DNA from: Pseudonocardia endophytica
GTDB taxonomy: Bacteria > Actinomycetota > Actinomycetes > Mycobacteriales > Pseudonocardiaceae
DNA length: 64,000 bases
NCBI RefSeq assembly: GCF_004339565.1
Contig: NZ_SMFZ01000001.1
Location: forward strand, 868,001 to 932,000
Reading direction: 5' to 3'
Of this stretch, positions 59,793 to 64,000 are shown one piece after another. How positions within the stretch are numbered: the first letter of the stretch is position 1; every line of letters begins with the position of its first letter. Position numbers and translations under genes: made by a program. Below the pieces are notes generated by a model that did no database searches, was not told where the DNA came from, and saw nothing but the letters and a program-made list of their open reading frames with translations.

Positions 59793-60827
59793 ATGCGAGC
59801 GACACTCATCCACGGCAAGCACGACGTCCGGGTCTCGGAGGTGCCCGACCCGACGATCCGGGACGACACCGACGCGATCGTGCGGGTCGTGCGGTCCTGC
59901 ATCTGCGGCAGCGACCTGTGGCCGTACAACTCGGCCGAGCCGGACGAGGCCGGTGACCGGATCGGTCACGAGTTCCTCGGCGTCGTCGAGGAGGTCGGCT
60001 CCGGCGTCACGCGGACGAGGAAGGGCGAGCTCGTCGTCGCACCGTTCGTCTGGGCGGACAACACGTGCGACTTCTGCCGGGAGGGGCTGCAGACGTCCTG
60101 TCGCAACGGCGGCGGCTGGGGCGCCGACGGCACCGACGGCGGCCAGGGCGAGTACGTCCGGGTCCCGTTCGCCGACGGCGTGCTGGTCGGCCTCCCCGGT
60201 GAGCCGGACGACGCGCTGCTCGCGTCGATGCTCACGCTGTCCGACGTGTTCTCCACCGGCCACCACGCCGCGGTGAGCGCGGGAGTGCGCGAGGGCGACA
60301 CCGTCGCCGTCGTCGGTGACGGGGCGGTGGGCCTGTCCGGCGTGCTGGCCGCGAACCGCCTCGGCGCCGAGCGGATCATCCTGCTCGGACGCCACGTCGA
60401 CCGGACCGACTTGGGCCGCGAGTTCGGCGCCACCGACGTCGTGGCCGAGCGCGGCGACGAGGGCATCGAGCGTGTCAGGGAGCTGACCGGCGGCGACGGC
60501 GCGCACGCCGTCCTGGAGTGCGTCGGGTTCGGCGAGGCGCTGCGCACGGCCATCGAGATCACCCGCGACGGCGGGACGGTCGGGCGTGTCGGCGTCTCCC
60601 AGTACAGCGACGTGCCGCTCGGCGTCGGGTCGTTCATGCGCAACGTCGGGATCAACGGCGGCGTCGCGCCGGCGCGGGCCTACATCGAGGAGCTCCTGCC
60701 GGACGTGCTGGAGGGCCGGGTCCAGCCCGGCAAGGTGTTCGACCGGACCGTCGGTCTCGACGAGGTGCCGGACGGCTACCGCGCGATGAACGAGCGCGAG
60801 GCACTGAAGGTGTTGGTCGCGCCGTAA
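59793..60827 (+). CDS. Zinc-dependent alcohol dehydrogenase family protein
   Basis: A 344-residue medium-chain dehydrogenase. The catalytic zinc ligands are in RSCICGSDLWPYN and DRIGHEFLGVVEEVGSGV; the structural-zinc lobe DNTCDFCREGLQTSCRNGG has three Cys instead of four. The nucleotide motif is VAVVGDGAVGLSGVLAA. The sequence fits NAD(P)-dependent alcohol or threonine-like dehydrogenases; the substrate is unknown. The gene is followed by the third palindromic hairpin. Confidence 0.92.
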   Translation: MRATLIHGKHDVRVSEVPDPTIRDDTDAIVRVVRSCICGSDLWPYNSAEPDEAGDRIGHEFLGVVEEVGSGVTRTRKGELVVAPFVWADNTCDFCREGLQTSCRNGGGWGADGTDGGQGEYVRVPFADGVLVGLPGEPDDALLASMLTLSDVFSTGHHAAVSAGVREGDTVAVVGDGAVGLSGVLAANRLGAERIILLGRHVDRTDLGREFGATDVVAERGDEGIERVRELTGGDGAHAVLECVGFGEALRTAIEITRDGGTVGRVGVSQYSDVPLGVGSFMRNVGINGGVAPARAYIEELLPDVLEGRVQPGKVFDRTVGLDEVPDGYRAMNEREALKVLVAP

Positions 60828-60861
60828 CGGCCCCGGCCACACCTCCCGCCCTCCCGACGCG

Positions 60862-60910
60862 AACGAGGGGCACCGTCGAGCAATGGCATTGCTCGACGGT
60901 GCCCCTCGTT
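60862..60910. terminator. Long palindromic hairpin, copy 3 of the dispersed family
   Basis: Arms of 24 bases are perfect complements around one central base. Compared with the copy at 14609 several arm bases differ (for example AGGGGC for AACGGC and GTCGAG for TTCGAG), and each change is matched on the other arm. It lies between the convergent dehydrogenase and thioredoxin genes. Confidence 0.75.
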
Positions 60911-60934
60911 GCCGGTGGGGTGCCGCGTGGACGG

Positions 60935-61330
60935 TCAGGCGGTCGGCTCGGAGCCGCCCTCCTGCTGCTTCTCCTGCTCGGCGACGGCGGCACGGACCTC
61001 GTCCATGTCGACGCCCTTGACCTGGGTGATCAGGTCCTCGAGCGCCTCGGCAGGCAGGGCGCCGGGCTGGGAGTAGAGCACCACCCCGTCGCGCACGGCC
61101 ATCACGGTCGGGATCGAGGAGATCCCGAACGCGCCGGCCAGCTCCTGCTGCGCCTCGGTGTCGACCTTGGCGAACGTGACGTCGGTGTGCTTGTCCGACG
61201 CCTCGTCGTACACCGGCGCGAACTGCTTGCACGGCCCGCACCAGGACGCCCAGAAGTCGACGAGGACCGTCGCGTCGGGCGCGCCCACGACGTCGTTGAA
61301 GTTCTCGGAGGTCAGTTCGACGGTGGCCAT
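60935..61330 (-). CDS. trxA: Thioredoxin
   Basis: A 131-residue thioredoxin with the redox motif VDFWASWCGPCKQFAPVYDE and the cis-Pro loop ISSIPTVMAVRDG. The C-terminal 25 residues are an acidic, Gln-rich tail (AAVAEQEKQQEGGSEPTA) beyond the usual fold. ATG 61330 gives the typical MATVELTSENF; a longer frame upstream would cross a terminator hairpin. It lies downstream of the SulP gene on the same strand but is separated by that hairpin. Confidence 0.95.
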   Translation of the reverse strand: MATVELTSENFNDVVGAPDATVLVDFWASWCGPCKQFAPVYDEASDKHTDVTFAKVDTEAQQELAGAFGISSIPTVMAVRDGVVLYSQPGALPAEALEDLITQVKGVDMDEVRAAVAEQEKQQEGGSEPTA

Positions 61331-61346
61331 GCCCCCCAGAACAGCA

Positions 61347-61377
61347 CGACCCCGCCGGGTTGTTCCCGGCGGGGTCG
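61347..61377 (-). terminator. Terminator hairpin between sulP and thioredoxin genes
   Basis: CGACCCCGCCGGG and CCCGGCGGGGTCG are perfect complements around the loop TTGTT. It lies 18 bases past the stop of the SulP-carbonic anhydrase gene and 17 bases upstream of the thioredoxin ATG. Confidence 0.8.
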
Positions 61378-61394
61378 CACCCGTCATGTCCGGA

Positions 61395-63623
61395 TCATCC
61401 GGGTACCCGGTCACCGGCGTGGCCGTGGCCTGCGGCGATCCGGGCCAGCATGCCCACGGTGTCCAGCCCCTCGGTGCGGGGTGCGACGAACCGCTGGGTG
61501 TCGCCGTCGAGCACCAGGACCCTCGCCGACGCGATGTCGTAGAACAGGCCCATCAGCTCGGCGCCGGTGTCCTTGGCGCGCAGCATCTCCAGCTGCATCG
61601 CCACGTTCACCATGGCCAGCTGGTCCACCTCGGAGAAGCCCCTCGCGGCGGCCACGTGGCCGACCGGGTGCCCGCGCTCCCATGCGCGCAGCACGGAACG
61701 GGCCTCCAGCAGCCAGGTGCCCAGCTCGCCGTCCTGACCCGCGGCGCCCGAGCGCAGCCCGGTCATCGCGCCGCAGCCGGAGTGCCCGCAGACCGCGATC
61801 AGCGGCACCTTGAGCACCGTGCTCGCGTACTCCACGGCCGCCGACGTGCCCTGGCAGCTCGCCAGGTTGCCCACGTTCTGCACGGTGAACACGTCACCCG
61901 GCCCGCTGTGCGTGATCATGTGCGGCATCACACGCGAGTCCGCACAGCTGATCATCATCGCGGACGGCGACTGGCCGGAGGCCAGCTCGGACATCGTCGG
62001 ACGGATCTCCTCGGCCGTCCGCTCGTGGTACGCGGCGAGACCGGCGAGCAGCGGGCCCTCCGGGTGCCCGCCCAGCTCGTGGCCCGCCTGCCACTGCGAC
62101 CACGTCGCGTACCGGACACCGCCGGCGCCCTCCGCGCGGGACGCGGCGTCGACCGGCTCGATCACCTCGACGGTCGCGCCGGTCGCCCGGTGCCGCGCCT
62201 GCCAGGCCTGCAGGTGGTCGTAGGCGGCGTGGTCGAGGTAGTCGGTGACCAGCCGGACCGTCACGTTCGTGCCGGCCGGGATCGCGTTCAGCTCACGAGA
62301 GAGCCGGGGCACGGCCAGGAACGACAGCGATCCCTCGACGACGAGCTCCTTCGGACCACCGTCCGGGCCCTCCAGCCGCGGGCGCGACCGCACGGCCCGC
62401 CAGACGAGCATCACCGCCGCCAGCGCGAGTCCGATCAGGACGCCCTCGAGCAGGTTCAGCGCGACGACACCGAGCAGCGTGGCCAGGTAGATCGGCAGCT
62501 CGCCGTGGGTGCGGGCGGTGCGGATGTCGGACGGCTTGACCAGCTGCGACCCGACGACGACCAGGAGCCCGGCCAGTCCGGCCATCGGCACCATCTCGAT
62601 CACGCCGATCAGCACGATCGCGAACACGGCGATCCAGACGCCGTGCAGCACGGCCGAGGCGCGGGTCTGCGCGCCCGCCGTCACGTTGGCCGAGCTGCGG
62701 ACGATCACACCGGTCACCGGCAGGCCGCCGACCAGCCCGGACACCGTGTTCGCGGCGCCCTGGCCGAGCAGCTCGCGGTCGGCGTCCGTGCGCGTGCCGG
62801 GCCGCATCCGCTCCACGGCGACGGCCGAGAGCAGGCTCTCCACGCTGGCGATAAGGGCGACGGTCAGCATGCCGCCGAGCACGCCCGCCCAGTCCGACTC
62901 CGGCAGCATCGGCAGTGCGACGGCGTCCAGCAGCGAGCCCCCCAGCTCGACGCGGGTGACGTCCGGGAACGCGAGCGCGACGACCGTCGCGACGACGACG
63001 GCGACCAGCGCGCCGGGGACGAGCGTGAGCTTCCCGGGCAGCCGCGGCCACGTCAGCATGATCGCGATGACGATCGCGCCGACGAGCAGCGTCGGCCAGG
63101 ACACGTTCGCGATCGAGCCGGGCAGCGCGGCCAGGCTGTCCAGCGCGGCGGTCTGCGACCGGCCGCCGAACACGACGTTGAGCTGCGCCAGCGCGATCGT
63201 CACGCCGATGCCGGCGAGCATCCCGTGCACGACGGCGGGTGGGATCGCCTGAGCGAAGCGGGCCAGCCGCGTCATCCCGAACACGATCTGGAGCAGGCCG
63301 GCCCCGGCCGTGATCAGACAGGTGACCTCCCACCCGAACCGGGCGACGAGCTCCGCGACGATCACCGTCAGACCGGCGGCGGGCCCGCTGACCTGCAACG
63401 GCGAACCGCCGAGGAGGCCGGCGACGACCGCACCGACGACAGCCGCGATCAGCCCGGCCAGGATCGGCGCGCCGGAGGCGACGGCGATCCCGAGCGAGAG
63501 CGGGACGGCGACCAGGAACACGACGATCGAGGCCGAGAAGTCGGCTCGGGCGTGCGGGAACCACGCGCGCGGGCCGGTCGGCGACGCATCGGGCGGGGAG
63601 TGCTGCGAGGCGCGAGTCTGCAC
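61395..63623 (-). CDS. SulP family anion transporter fused to beta-carbonic anhydrase
   Basis: A 742-residue fusion. Residues about 1-420 are a SulP/SLC26 transporter (FLVAVPLSLGIAVASGAPIL, GGSPLQVSGPAAGLTVIVAE, ESLLSAVAVERMRPGTRTDA). A shortened STAS-like part follows (about 430-510). The last 180 residues are a beta-carbonic anhydrase with zinc ligands in ISCADSRVMPHMI and VCGHSGCGAMTG. This suggests bicarbonate uptake coupled to CO2/bicarbonate conversion at the membrane. GTG 63623 follows GGAAAGAG; an in-frame GTG at 63692 would add 23 residues. Confidence 0.93.
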   Translation of the reverse strand: MQTRASQHSPPDASPTGPRAWFPHARADFSASIVVFLVAVPLSLGIAVASGAPILAGLIAAVVGAVVAGLLGGSPLQVSGPAAGLTVIVAELVARFGWEVTCLITAGAGLLQIVFGMTRLARFAQAIPPAVVHGMLAGIGVTIALAQLNVVFGGRSQTAALDSLAALPGSIANVSWPTLLVGAIVIAIMLTWPRLPGKLTLVPGALVAVVVATVVALAFPDVTRVELGGSLLDAVALPMLPESDWAGVLGGMLTVALIASVESLLSAVAVERMRPGTRTDADRELLGQGAANTVSGLVGGLPVTGVIVRSSANVTAGAQTRASAVLHGVWIAVFAIVLIGVIEMVPMAGLAGLLVVVGSQLVKPSDIRTARTHGELPIYLATLLGVVALNLLEGVLIGLALAAVMLVWRAVRSRPRLEGPDGGPKELVVEGSLSFLAVPRLSRELNAIPAGTNVTVRLVTDYLDHAAYDHLQAWQARHRATGATVEVIEPVDAASRAEGAGGVRYATWSQWQAGHELGGHPEGPLLAGLAAYHERTAEEIRPTMSELASGQSPSAMMISCADSRVMPHMITHSGPGDVFTVQNVGNLASCQGTSAAVEYASTVLKVPLIAVCGHSGCGAMTGLRSGAAGQDGELGTWLLEARSVLRAWERGHPVGHVAAARGFSEVDQLAMVNVAMQLEMLRAKDTGAELMGLFYDIASARVLVLDGDTQRFVAPRTEGLDTVGMLARIAAGHGHAGDRVPG

Positions 63624-63705
63624 GACAGGTGTCTCTTTCCGTGACTGAGGGTCCGTGGGGGCGAACGCGACAGTGCATCCGTTGATCTTCACGGAACCGG
63701 ATCAG

Positions 63706-63724
63706 GATGAGAGCACCTCTCATC
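63706..63724. promoter_or_regulatory. Perfect palindrome upstream of the SulP-carbonic anhydrase gene
   Basis: GATGAGAG and CTCTCATC are exact complements around CAC, 83 bases before the chosen GTG. It may be an operator or a 5'-leader hairpin. Confidence 0.4.
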
Positions 63725-63756
63725 TGCCGAACGGCGCAGCGCAAAGTTCCACGTCA

Positions 63757-63776
63757 TGTCCGACCATGATCGGACA
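63757..63776. promoter_or_regulatory. Second perfect palindrome upstream of the SulP-carbonic anhydrase gene
   Basis: TGTCCGA and TCGGACA are exact complements around CCATGA. On the minus strand it includes TTGTCC, a possible -35 element. With the palindrome at 63706 it suggests regulator binding in this promoter region. Confidence 0.45.
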
Positions 63777-63858
63777 AACGTGACGATCCTCACCAGCTAG
63801 ATCACTCCGAACGGTGGCGCGAACCACCCGGATCGGGGTCGCACGGCCTGTGCGGTCC

Positions 63859-64000
63859 TCAGCCGGCGAGTGCGGCGGCCCGCATCCCGGCCGTGATCGT
63901 CGCGACGTCGGCGCGCGTGCTGACGAACGGCGGGACCGTGTAGACGAGGTTGCGCATCGGCCGCAGCCACGCCCCGGCCAGCACCGCAGCGGACGTCGCG
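63859..64000 (-). CDS. bioA: Adenosylmethionine-8-amino-7-oxononanoate aminotransferase, 3' end only
   Basis: Only the last 47 codons are in the window. The peptide reads ...AGAWLRPMRNLVYTVPPFVS and ends ADVATITAGMRAAALAG, which matches the C-terminus of BioA, the PLP enzyme that makes 7,8-diaminopelargonate in biotin synthesis. The gene continues to the right of base 64000. The assignment rests on this short segment, so another class-III aminotransferase is possible. Confidence 0.75.
   Translation of the reverse strand, partial: ATSAAVLAGAWLRPMRNLVYTVPPFVSTRADVATITAGMRAAALAG

Overview
The window is about 73 percent GC. It reads as chromosomal DNA of an actinobacterium, most likely Pseudonocardia or a close relative in the Pseudonocardiaceae. 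This is inferred from the gene set (bifunctional PriA in histidine synthesis, an F420-type luciferase-like oxidoreductase, a GlgX-TreY-TreZ trehalose operon, NrtR next to nadABC) and from the many genes with a TANNNT -10 box only 6-7 bases before the start codon, as expected of leaderless actinobacterial mRNAs. No tRNA, rRNA, CRISPR array or intact insertion sequence was seen.

Layout. 1-1666 is the 5' part of dxs (minus strand). 1770-5190 holds two paralogous membrane diguanylate cyclases facing each other tail to tail. Each has, divergently upstream, a tandem array of six-codon micro-genes: three copies encoding MRNWTW on the minus strand (1838-1988) and two copies encoding MRNRGW on the plus strand (5101-5184). 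Every copy has its own Shine-Dalgarno. This mirrored layout is the most unusual thing in the window. 5195-8197 carries an MFS exporter, a histidine phosphatase, a HIT protein and a PPOX-type flavoprotein. 8271-14568 is the trehalose operon glgX-treY-treZ. 14692-25700 is a set of metabolic genes (mdh, SDR/TetR pair, VOC/WYL pair, BBE-type FAD oxidase, metY with a CoA-binding protein, LLM oxidoreductase, dienelactone hydrolase, tesB), followed by pyk.

27192-31019 holds small membrane and hypothetical genes and a TetR/DUF998 pair. 31051-50249 is an interrupted trp/his supercluster on the minus strand: hisD-hisC-hisB, then hisH, then priA-hisF-hisI, then trpE, a Trp-associated membrane gene, trpC and lgt. 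Blocks inserted into it are a MocR/YczE pair, an MFS gene with a DUF1707 gene, an MpaB-type oxygenase, a two-component system and a TetR regulator. trpB and trpA are absent from their usual place between trpC and lgt.

50311-53856 contains a winged-helix protein, a poorly characterised protein and a patch of very small genes (HTH-only GntR, CxxC proteins) with a perfect actinobacterial SOS box. 53863-57373 is nadA-nadB-nadC, divergent from an NrtR-type regulator. The remainder holds a Lon-substrate-binding-domain protein, a PemK/MazF-like protein, a zinc alcohol dehydrogenase, thioredoxin, a SulP-carbonic anhydrase fusion and the 3' end of bioA.

Long palindromic hairpins of one sequence family sit at three gene ends (14609, 19502, 60862) and probably act as terminators. 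Starts were chosen from start codon, Shine-Dalgarno or -10 spacing, overlap with the upstream gene and family N-termini; doubtful ones are flagged.
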